A stretch of DNA of 5,339 nt from Candidatus Kapaibacterium sp. GTDB lineage: Bacteria > Bacteroidota > Ignavibacteria > Kapaibacteriales > UBA2268. The notes below the pieces were generated by a model. That model searched no databases. It saw only the letters and a program-made list of their open reading frames with translations, and had not been told where the DNA came from. The stretch spans positions 1 to 5,339 of the forward strand of contig JAUQWR010000822.1 in the NCBI GenBank assembly GCA_030835065.1, read 5' to 3'. This document shows positions 1-5,339 of the stretch, in pieces (the stretch's first letter is position 1; the number at the start of each line of letters is the position of its first letter). Position numbers and translations under genes: made by a program.

Positions 1-203
1 ATCTTGATGTTGATAAGGGAATAATCAATAAAGCTAAGTTTTATGGCGACTTCTTTGCTCATAAAGATGTGAGCGAACTCGAAACTGAGCTTATCGGAGT
101 AAAACATGAACTTAATGAGCTTAAAACGAAACTTTTGAGCCTGAATATCGAAGAATACTTTATGAATGTTACTATTGATGAATTGATTGAAGGTATGTTT
201 TAA
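1..203 (+). CDS. lplA: Lipoate-protein ligase, C-terminal fragment (5' end outside window)
   Basis: Partial gene: the first complete codon is at position 3, and 66 residues run to a TAA at 201-203. Lipoate-protein ligase attaches lipoic acid, through lipoyl-AMP, to lipoyl domains of 2-oxoacid dehydrogenases and the glycine cleavage H protein in the cytoplasm. The visible part matches the C-terminal accessory domain of this family: a GxI turn near the start (DKGIINKAKFYGDFF, residues 4-18), the KDVSELETELIGVKH helix (21-35), then LNIEEYFMNVTIDELIEGMF at the very end. The catalytic domain with the lipoate- and ATP-binding residues lies upstream of the window, so activity cannot be judged. The stop is 3 bp before the next start, so the two genes are probably co-transcribed. 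The identification comes from recognising the conserved tail. An LplJ-like or other lipoyltransferase paralogue with the same C-terminal domain is possible. Confidence 0.85.
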   Translation, partial: LDVDKGIINKAKFYGDFFAHKDVSELETELIGVKHELNELKTKLLSLNIEEYFMNVTIDELIEGMF

Positions 204-206
204 TTA

Positions 207-764
207 ATGAAAAAAGTATTTTTCATATTGTTATTTGTCATTACTACTTATAATCTGTTTTCTAACGACGATCTAGCGATGGCTGATTCAATCAAAACCG
301 AGTCTGAAACTATTGCTAGTGATACTAATCATGTAAAAGAAATAAAATTTGCAGAGCTTACTAAATCGCCATTTGGTGCAATTGCTCGTTCTTTGATTGT
401 ACCCGGATGGGGACAAATTTATGTAGAAACATATTGGAAAGCACCCATTTTTTTTAGTGGAGCTGCTACTTTATCTTATTTGATTTATAAAAATCATAAT
501 GATTTTGTGGATTTTCAGAAGCAATTAAATAAAATAGCAGATAAAAAGAGTTTAGAATATTATTATATGAAAAACAAGCGCGAAAATGCTCGTGATAATA
601 GAGATATGGCTGGTTTTTATCTACTTGGTGTATATCTTATATCTTCTATTGACGCTTATGTCGGTGCTCATTTATACGATTTTTCGGTCACTGACGATTT
701 TTCTATGGCTGTCTTGCCCAATCAGTATGGCGGACTAAGTTTGAATATAAGTTTTAAAAAATAA
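207..764 (+). CDS. DUF5683-type exported/membrane protein of unknown function
   Basis: 185-residue protein. Residues 1-19 look like a signal peptide or N-terminal membrane anchor (MKK, then a hydrophobic run FFILLFVITT). Residues 24-50 are polar and probably unstructured. The conserved domain starts near residue 54: SPFGAIARSLIVPGWGQIY (54-72) is the hallmark 'alanine/arginine-serine ... PGxGQxY' motif of DUF5683 and related small membrane proteins, followed by YWKAP and a hydrophobic segment (about 79-95). A charged stretch with RENARDNRD (125-133) precedes a second hydrophobic segment (about 135-149), which leads into SIDAYVGAHLYDFSVTDDFS (147-166), also typical of the family. The tail (168-185) looks like beta strand. 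The ATG lies 3 bp after the lipoate ligase stop; a GAAGG at 189-193 is 13 bases upstream, rather far for a ribosome-binding site, so translational coupling is plausible. No function is established for the family as far as I know. It is common in Bacteroidota and relatives, often near envelope genes. Confidence 0.82.
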   Translation: MKKVFFILLFVITTYNLFSNDDLAMADSIKTESETIASDTNHVKEIKFAELTKSPFGAIARSLIVPGWGQIYVETYWKAPIFFSGAATLSYLIYKNHNDFVDFQKQLNKIADKKSLEYYYMKNKRENARDNRDMAGFYLLGVYLISSIDAYVGAHLYDFSVTDDFSMAVLPNQYGGLSLNISFKK

Positions 765-825
765 ATTCAATATAAGATACGTTAAAAGTAACAATTTGTT
801 AATTTAATTGTCATTATATTGAATT
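764..825. repeat. 12-bp inverted repeat enclosing a smaller palindrome, intergenic
   Basis: AATTCAATATAA (764-775) is the exact reverse complement of TTATATTGAATT (814-825), with a 38-base spacer. Inside the spacer TAACAA-T-TTGTTA (789-801) is a second, nearly continuous palindrome, and ACAATT (791-796) can alternatively pair with AATTGT (806-811). The element fills almost the whole gap between the DUF5683 and DUF4159 genes. The arms contain no run of G or C and no T-tract follows, so it is not a classical intrinsic terminator. It could be an RNA structure affecting read-through or mRNA stability, or an operator for a dimeric regulator. In such AT-rich DNA some of this pairing may be chance. 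Confidence 0.5.
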
Positions 826-835
826 ATTATAAATT

Positions 836-1516
836 ATGATAAAAAACATGAAATATATATTCTTTGCATTAGCATTATTAATCTTTGCAAACGAATCGAT
901 AGCTCAAAAAATAGTAGAAAAAAGTGCTATCAAGCTTGCAAGAGTTAAATATTCAGGTGGCGGAGATTGGTATAATGACCCAAGCGCCGAAGTTAACCTA
1001 CTTAAATATGTGGCTAAAGTCACTAATATTAATGTAGATCCGGTCTATGATTATGTTGACTTGGCTAGTGACAATTTGTTTGCCTATCCTATAATTTTCA
1101 TTACAGGTCATGGCAATATGAATTTGAACGAAGTAGAGGTTAGCAATTTAAGGGCATACCTCCAAAATGGAGGTTTTCTATATGTTGATGATGATTATGG
1201 ATTTGATGAGTTTATTCGAAGAGAATTGACAAAAGTATTTCCTGAAAATAAATTTGTAGAATTGCCATTTAATCATGGTATATACTCTTCCCATTTCAAA
1301 TTTCCAAATGGGCTGCCAAAAATCCACGAACACGACGATAAAGCTCCTCAAGGTTTTGGAATGTTTTACAATGGCAGGCTTTGTATTTATTATACTTACG
1401 AAACCAACCCTAGCGATGGTTGGGCAGATCCTGAAGTGCATAAAGATCCGCCGGAAAAAAGAGAAATGGCTTTAAAAATTGGTACAAATATTATTGTCTG
1501 GGCTTTGACAAATTAG
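836..1516 (+). CDS. DUF4159 family secreted protein (GATase-like fold)
   Basis: 226 residues. Residues 1-23 form a signal peptide (MIKNMKYIFFALALLIFANE, cleavage likely after SIA), so the mature protein is extracytoplasmic. The rest is a single DUF4159 domain: KLARVKYSGGGDWYNDP (33-49), a hydrophobic strand and turn AYPIIFITGHGN (83-94), LRAYLQNGGFLYVDDDYG (105-122), FIRRELTKVFPENK (126-139), the proline/histidine region LPFNHGIYSS (143-152), GLPKIHEHDD (159-168) and a terminal DGWADPEVHKDP (194-205). The family is regarded as related to class I glutamine-amidotransferase-like folds, but the only cysteine here is C183, not at a nucleophile elbow, so amidotransferase chemistry is unlikely. A second in-frame ATG at 848 would also give a good signal peptide; neither ATG has a clear Shine-Dalgarno, and 836 is kept because it adds a lysine to the n-region. 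The stop lies 7 bp before the DUF4175 gene, which indicates one transcript and a shared role. Biochemical function is unknown. Confidence 0.87.
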   Translation: MIKNMKYIFFALALLIFANESIAQKIVEKSAIKLARVKYSGGGDWYNDPSAEVNLLKYVAKVTNINVDPVYDYVDLASDNLFAYPIIFITGHGNMNLNEVEVSNLRAYLQNGGFLYVDDDYGFDEFIRRELTKVFPENKFVELPFNHGIYSSHFKFPNGLPKIHEHDDKAPQGFGMFYNGRLCIYYTYETNPSDGWADPEVHKDPPEKREMALKIGTNIIVWALTN

Positions 1517-1519
1517 GTG
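1515..1519 (+). promoter_or_regulatory. Shine-Dalgarno-like AGGTG of the DUF4175 gene
   Basis: AGGTG sits 4 bases before the ATG at 1524 and overlaps the last two bases of the upstream TAG stop (1514-1516). It is the best ribosome-binding-site candidate in the window. A ribosome terminating on the DUF4159 gene would sit directly on it, which favours coupled translation of the pair. The spacing is at the short end of the usual range. Confidence 0.5.
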
Positions 1520-1523
1520 CAAA

Positions 1524-4500
1524 ATGGATAATCAAACCATATATAATGAAATAATATCGAAGCTAAAATCGACTCGGCGCAAGGAAACAGTCTTGATGCT
1601 TAGTTCTGCTCTAATGAAATCTTTAGGTATATTTGCTTTAGTTATTTTATTGATTTCTATTATTGAACTAATTGCTGATGGCGATATTGCTTTTAGAACT
1701 TTTCTTGCAGGTTTTTCTATGTTAAGTTTAGTTCTAAGTTTAGCATATTTCCTATTCCCTGTTTATCGTAGAGTATATATTTCTAAGTATCATCCAAGCT
1801 TATATGATATAGCATTGAGAGTAGGAAATTTTTATCCTGATTTGAAGGATAATCTGTGCAATGGTATCCAATTATTGCCAATAGCAAATAATCCTAAAGG
1901 TGCATCAAAGGATTTAATATATGCTGCCTTTGCTCAAATTGCTGAAAGCTCCAGAAATAAAGATTTTGACATTATCATTGAAAAGAAAAATTTCGGAAAA
2001 ATTTTACTATTCTTTTTTGCAGCATTAATAATAACTGGGGCATCAATGTTTATGAGTTCCAGTCTGCATTATGCTTTCTATAGAGTAGCTAATTGGAATC
2101 AATCTTTTCTACCTCCACCGCCTTACACAATAAGCATTACCCCGCTAAATCAAGATGCTTTACGCGGTTCGGCTGTAAAAATTATTGTTAAAGCAAGCGG
2201 CGAAGCTCCTGAGACAATTACATTAAACATAAAAGAAGGAATTCAGGAGAATTATGATAAATATGTATTAAGACTTGATTCTGCAAATATTTATACTTAT
2301 GAAATAAGCTCATTAAAAAACTCTCTAATGTTCTTTGCAGAATCGAAATGGCTTAGTTCAACAATTACAACCGAAATCGGAAAAATCAATTTGATTGATA
2401 GACCACTTATAAAGTCATTAAGCGGAAAACTGAAATATCCATCTTATACTGGATTTGCTCCCAAGCAATTTGACGAGCAATCTGCAGATTTATCTGCTTT
2501 AAGTGGCTCATCGGTAGAGCTTAGTTTGTTATCAAATAAATCGTTAAAATCTGCATCTATTGTATATTATAAAGCAAAATTCTCAAAAGATTCTACTCTC
2601 AGAGACTCAAGTATTATTCCAATGAATATTGATGATAGCAAAGCATCAGGTTCGTTTAGAATTAATCAAACCGGGTCTTATAAAATTGTATTACTTGATA
2701 AAGACAATCAAACAAATGTAGATCCAATTGAGTATTCAATATTAGTAAATGAAGATGGCTCGCCTTCAATAATGCTTTTGTCACCAAATATGGATGTAGA
2801 AGTTGGCAAAGACTTACTCCTCCCAATAAAAGTAGCAATAGCCGATGATTATGGTTTTTCTTCTCTTAAATTATTCTATAGGCTTACAGCTTCTAAATAT
2901 GGACAGCCACAAAAGAATTTCAAATCGATAAATATTCCTATAGTATCAAAAGAATTAGCTCAAGAGCTTCCCTATATTTGGGATTTATCTTCAATAGATA
3001 TCACTCCGGATGATAAGTATGAATTCTATCTGGAAGTTGCTGATAATGATAATATTAATGGACCAAAGAAATCCAGAACAGGATCAATAAATGTAAAGCT
3101 TCCTTCTGATGATGAAGTATTGAATGAATCCGAAAAAGTACAAGAAAAAATACAGAAAGATTTACAAAAAACATTAAAAGAAGCTGAAACTGTAAAAAAA
3201 CAGATGGAAGAATTAAATAGAGAGCTTCTCAAAAAAGAAAATCCTCAGCTTGACTGGAAACAAAAGAAACAAGCTGAAGATATAATGAAAAAACAAAATG
3301 AGATAAAAGAAAAGCTAAACCAAATTCAAAAAGAATTGCAGCAAAACACACAAAAACTGCAACAAAATAATTTACTTTCGCAAGAAACATTGCAAAAGTA
3401 TATGCAATTACAAAAATTGATGCAGGAAGTAAAATCGCCCGAACTCGATAGAATGCAGAGAATGATGGAGCAAGCAATGCAGAATTTGTCGCAAGAGCAG
3501 CTCCAAAAGGCAATGCAAGAAGTAAAGTTTGACGAAGAACGTTTTAGAAAAAGTATCGAAAGAACAATGAAAATTCTAAAGCGTATCCAATTGGAACAAA
3601 AGGCAGATGCTTTAGCTAAACGTTCTGAAGAAATGGAAAAGAAATTAGAAGATTTGGAAAAGCAATTAAACAATTCAAATCCTAATGATAAAGACAAAAA
3701 AGAAAGTCTTGCAAAATCTCAAGAGAGAATGAAAGACGATCTTAAGTCTATGAAAGATGATTTGAAAGATTTAGAAAAAATGATGAAAGAATTTGGCGAA
3801 TCCGAAATGCCAATGAAGGAACTCGACGAAGCCAAAGAATCCATGACAAATCAAGATCCATCTGAAGATATGCAAGATGCTCAAGAAGAGATAGAAAAAG
3901 GAGATTTTCAAAAAGCACAACAATCTCAGCGAAGTGCTCAGAAAAAAATGAAGAATTTCTCCCAAAAAATGAAGAGCTTAAAGCAAAAAATGCAAGAAAA
4001 GAATTCGAAAGAAGCTATGCGTAAGATGCAGAAAGCAATTAATGACCTTTTGGAATTGTCTAAAGATCAAGAACAATTGAAAAATAAAACTCAAAAATCG
4101 GATTTCAATTCCACTCAAATTCCAAATTTTGCTCAGGAACAGGCAGCTGCATATGATGCTTTGATGAATGTTGCTAATTCAATGATGGAATTAGGCGAAA
4201 AGTCATTTGCTGTGACTCCGGAAATGGGTGCACAGATTGGTCAGGCGCTTAGACAAATGAGAAATGCAATCAATCAGTTGTCCGAAAGAAAAACACCAAA
4301 TGCTGCAAGTGCCCAACAAGATGCTATGCAGGCAATGAATAATGCAATCGGACAAATGCAGACTATGCTTCAGACCATGCAGAAAAATAATGGTGCTTGC
4401 GAAAATCCTGGTGGTATGGGACAAGGACAATCTCAAGGAAATTCTTCCGGTATGGGATTTCAGCAAAGATTACAACAAATGGCTGCCGAACAACAAGCCC

Positions 4501-5018
4501 TTAATCAGTCTTTACAGCAAATGTCTCAAGGACAAGGTTCTGGCAAAATGACTCAGGAACAACAGTCCCAAATGGGCCGCCTTGCAGACAAACAAGGTAA
4601 AGCTCAAAAATCTATGCAGGAATTAGCAGAAGAACAAAAACAATTTGGGAACCAAGGAGATAAAAAATCTTTGGGTGATTTAGAAAAAATTGCTCAGGAA
4701 ATGAAAGAAGTAGCTAGCGATATGAAGTCTGGTAATGTGACTCCTGAAACTTTAAAACGCCAGGAAAAAATATTGTCTAGATTGCTTGATGCTACTAAAT
4801 CACTTAATGATAGAGATTTTGAAAAAGATCGTCAGGCTAATTCAGGAAAAGATTATAATCGCAAATCACCAAATTCTTTGGATTTAAACTCTGTCGAAGG
4901 CAAATCCAAAGCAATTCAGGATCTGCTCAGGTCTATCAAGCAAGGTTATACAAAAGATTACGAGCAATTGATTAGAAAATATTTCGAGGCTCTTCAATCT
5001 ATGCCTATTTCAAATTAA
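1524..5018 (+). CDS. DUF4175 family giant membrane-anchored coiled-coil protein
   Basis: 1164 residues, intact. Order along the chain: basic cytoplasmic N-terminus (KSTRRK, 15-20); membrane segments at about 33-51, 58-80 and 158-178, with YRRVY (81-85) between the second and third; then an extracytoplasmic region starting with FLPPPPYTISITP (195-207). Residues 200-525 are beta-rich, probably repeated Ig-like modules, ending with the family-like stretch VGKDLLLPIKVAIADDYGFS (427-446). From about 530 to 860 the sequence is a long Lys/Glu/Gln helix or coiled coil, including IERTMKILKRIQLEQKADAL (678-697), which I recognise as characteristic of the family. Residues 860-1040 are Gln/Met/Asn-rich with a Gly-rich linker (962-978). 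The end, GYTKDYEQLIRKYFEAL (1141-1157), is a typical C-terminal motif. By the positive-inside rule about 985 residues face the periplasm. It is translated 7 bp after the DUF4159 gene and followed by a terminator, so the two form an operon end. Function is not established; a scaffold or tether role in the envelope is inference. Only two cysteines occur, C112 and C959. Confidence 0.87.
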   Translation: MDNQTIYNEIISKLKSTRRKETVLMLSSALMKSLGIFALVILLISIIELIADGDIAFRTFLAGFSMLSLVLSLAYFLFPVYRRVYISKYHPSLYDIALRVGNFYPDLKDNLCNGIQLLPIANNPKGASKDLIYAAFAQIAESSRNKDFDIIIEKKNFGKILLFFFAALIITGASMFMSSSLHYAFYRVANWNQSFLPPPPYTISITPLNQDALRGSAVKIIVKASGEAPETITLNIKEGIQENYDKYVLRLDSANIYTYEISSLKNSLMFFAESKWLSSTITTEIGKINLIDRPLIKSLSGKLKYPSYTGFAPKQFDEQSADLSALSGSSVELSLLSNKSLKSASIVYYKAKFSKDSTLRDSSIIPMNIDDSKASGSFRINQTGSYKIVLLDKDNQTNVDPIEYSILVNEDGSPSIMLLSPNMDVEVGKDLLLPIKVAIADDYGFSSLKLFYRLTASKYGQPQKNFKSINIPIVSKELAQELPYIWDLSSIDITPDDKYEFYLEVADNDNINGPKKSRTGSINVKLPSDDEVLNESEKVQEKIQKDLQKTLKEAETVKKQMEELNRELLKKENPQLDWKQKKQAEDIMKKQNEIKEKLNQIQKELQQNTQKLQQNNLLSQETLQKYMQLQKLMQEVKSPELDRMQRMMEQAMQNLSQEQLQKAMQEVKFDEERFRKSIERTMKILKRIQLEQKADALAKRSEEMEKKLEDLEKQLNNSNPNDKDKKESLAKSQERMKDDLKSMKDDLKDLEKMMKEFGESEMPMKELDEAKESMTNQDPSEDMQDAQEEIEKGDFQKAQQSQRSAQKKMKNFSQKMKSLKQKMQEKNSKEAMRKMQKAINDLLELSKDQEQLKNKTQKSDFNSTQIPNFAQEQAAAYDALMNVANSMMELGEKSFAVTPEMGAQIGQALRQMRNAINQLSERKTPNAASAQQDAMQAMNNAIGQMQTMLQTMQKNNGACENPGGMGQGQSQGNSSGMGFQQRLQQMAAEQQALNQSLQQMSQGQGSGKMTQEQQSQMGRLADKQGKAQKSMQELAEEQKQFGNQGDKKSLGDLEKIAQEMKEVASDMKSGNVTPETLKRQEKILSRLLDATKSLNDRDFEKDRQANSGKDYNRKSPNSLDLNSVEGKSKAIQDLLRSIKQGYTKDYEQLIRKYFEALQSMPISN
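3414..4643 (+). repeat. Low-complexity Met/Gln-rich coding segment of the DUF4175 gene
   Basis: This stretch encodes residues 631-1040. By hand count it contains 38 methionines and 64 glutamines in 410 residues (about 9% and 16%), against 4 methionines in the 350 residues 181-530. The last 110 residues (931-1040) contain 30 glutamines. At DNA level it is a succession of ATG, CAA/CAG and AAA/GAA codons without exact tandem copies longer than a few codons. It contributes many short spurious open frames on the other strand and should be masked in similarity searches. Confidence 0.8.
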
Positions 5019-5159
5019 AAATTTATTTTTCCAAAATCCGTGAAAAATCACGGATTTTTTTTATATTTAACAAAAACTAAGATTTTAGTCTGATTTTGAT
5101 AATAAATCTTAAGTCTTTACGTAATTAATTAAGTTTTTTTAGGAACTATTATTGGTTTT
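5019..5159 (+). other. Intergenic region between the DUF4175 gene and hflX
   Basis: 141 bp, strongly AT-rich. The first third holds the intrinsic terminator (5033-5062). The remainder presumably contains the promoter and leader of hflX, because transcription from upstream should stop at the terminator. TTGATA at 5096-5101 resembles a -35 box and TGATTTTG at 5091-5098 resembles the Bacteroidota TAnnTTTG -7 element, but neither has a convincing partner at the right distance, so no promoter is called. AGGA at 5141-5144 is 15 bases from the hflX ATG, too far for a normal Shine-Dalgarno. No small gene is visible. Confidence 0.6.
5033..5062 (+). terminator. Rho-independent terminator after the DUF4175 gene
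   Basis: A perfect 11-bp stem (AAAATCCGTGA at 5033-5043 with TCACGGATTTT at 5048-5058) closes on an AAAA loop (5044-5047), and eight consecutive T follow the GC-containing part (5055-5062). It begins 15 bp after the TAA of the DUF4175 gene and marks the end of that transcription unit. On the opposite strand the corresponding T-run is only four long, so it looks mainly one-directional. Confidence 0.93.
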
Positions 5160-5339
5160 ATGCACGAATTAAGCGAACAAAACGAAAGAGCTATAGTAAT
5201 ATCGGTTGTTAGAAAAGGTTCAGACAGGGTGCTTGCTCTTGAATACTTAGATGAATTGGCATTTTTAGCTGAAACTGCCGGTGCTGTTATTATTGAAAAG
5301 TTTTATCAAGAATTGGTAAAACCTCATCCTGCCACTGCA
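5160..5339 (+). CDS. hflX: HflX-type ribosome-associated GTPase, N-terminal fragment (3' end outside window)
   Basis: 60 codons, open to the window end. HflX is a GTPase that binds the 50S subunit and splits or rescues stalled ribosomes, for example after heat stress. The visible part is the start of the N-terminal HflX domain: RAIVISVV (10-17), the stretch ALEYLDELAFLAETAGAVII (26-45) with the conserved 'eLxxLaeTAGa' signature, then the FYQELVKPHPATA segment (48-60), which in the family leads into the GxGK motif just beyond the window. The glycine-rich linker and the G1-G4 GTP-binding motifs lie downstream and are not seen. The ATG at 5160 is chosen because the family domain starts within a few residues of it and upstream codons offer no better start; no good Shine-Dalgarno is present. 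It lies after a terminator, so it probably has its own promoter. Confidence 0.88.
   Translation, partial: MHELSEQNERAIVISVVRKGSDRVLALEYLDELAFLAETAGAVIIEKFYQELVKPHPATA

Noticed and set aside
795..821. Possible promoter TTTG (795-798) with TATATTG (815-821) upstream of the DUF4159 gene
   Set aside because: The second box fits the TAnnTTTG consensus only partly and overlaps the inverted-repeat arm, so it cannot be told from AT-rich background.
1158..1177. Terminator-like hairpin ACCTCCA-AAA-TGGAGGT followed by TTTT inside the DUF4159 gene
   Set aside because: It lies in the middle of an intact conserved domain (YLQNGGF), has only a four-base T-run, and the pairing is explained by the codons of that motif.
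1178..1475. Open frames overlapping the DUF4159 gene on both strands (1178-1441 minus, 1275-1475 plus)
   Set aside because: They lie entirely inside a gene with clear family motifs and show no independent coding signals.
3194..3948. Seven-base A runs at 3194-3200 and 3942-3948 as possible slippage or frameshift sites
   Set aside because: The main frame stays open and family-like on both sides of each run, and A-runs are expected in lysine-rich AT-biased coding sequence.
3026..3965. Several open frames on the minus strand (about 3026-3232, 3229-3513, 3326-3697, 3771-3965)
   Set aside because: They are antisense shadows of the Lys/Glu/Gln-rich coiled coil, giving Phe/Ser/Leu/Cys-rich sequences with no recognisable motif or ribosome-binding site.
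4203..4551. Open frames overlapping the Gln-rich end of the DUF4175 gene (4203-4466 minus, 4342-4551 plus)
   Set aside because: They are by-products of low-complexity CAA/CAG/ATG codons, while the main frame is continuous and family-like.
5033..5062. Terminator acting in both directions
   Set aside because: The reverse strand has only a TTTTGG tract after the stem and no minus-strand gene is present to terminate.

Overview
The window is AT-rich bacterial DNA with every supported gene on the + strand and short intergenic gaps. The gene families (a DUF5683-type protein, a DUF4159 protein, a very large DUF4175 protein) and the scarcity of good Shine-Dalgarno sites suggest a member of the Bacteroidota/Chlorobiota/Ignavibacteriota/Kapabacteria (FCB) assemblage. 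This is inferred from family recall and no species can be named.

Layout. Positions 1-203 hold the 3' end of a lipoate-protein ligase gene. Three bases later (207-764) comes a small exported or membrane protein of the DUF5683 type. A 71-bp AT-rich gap (765-835) carries a 12-bp perfect inverted repeat enclosing a smaller palindrome. Then a secreted DUF4159 protein (836-1516) is followed after 7 bp by a 1164-residue membrane-anchored coiled-coil protein of the DUF4175 type (1524-5018). A strong intrinsic terminator (5033-5062) ends this unit. After a 141-bp gap (5019-5159) the window closes with the first 60 codons of an HflX-type GTPase gene (5160-5339).

How the genes may work together. The DUF4159-DUF4175 pair is the core of the window and is probably co-transcribed. 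Both products are predicted to work outside the cytoplasm: one as a soluble protein with a glutamine-amidotransferase-like fold but no evident nucleophile, the other as a protein anchored by three N-terminal membrane segments that exposes about 985 residues of beta-rich and then coiled-coil sequence. From general knowledge, such genes often lie near MoxR/DUF58/VWA (Bat-type) clusters; none of those partners is visible here. The lipoate ligase and hflX look like ordinary housekeeping genes at the two flanks.

No RNA gene, CRISPR array, mobile element or sign of recent transfer was seen. The least described part is the C-terminal half of the DUF4175 protein, which is unusually rich in methionine and glutamine.
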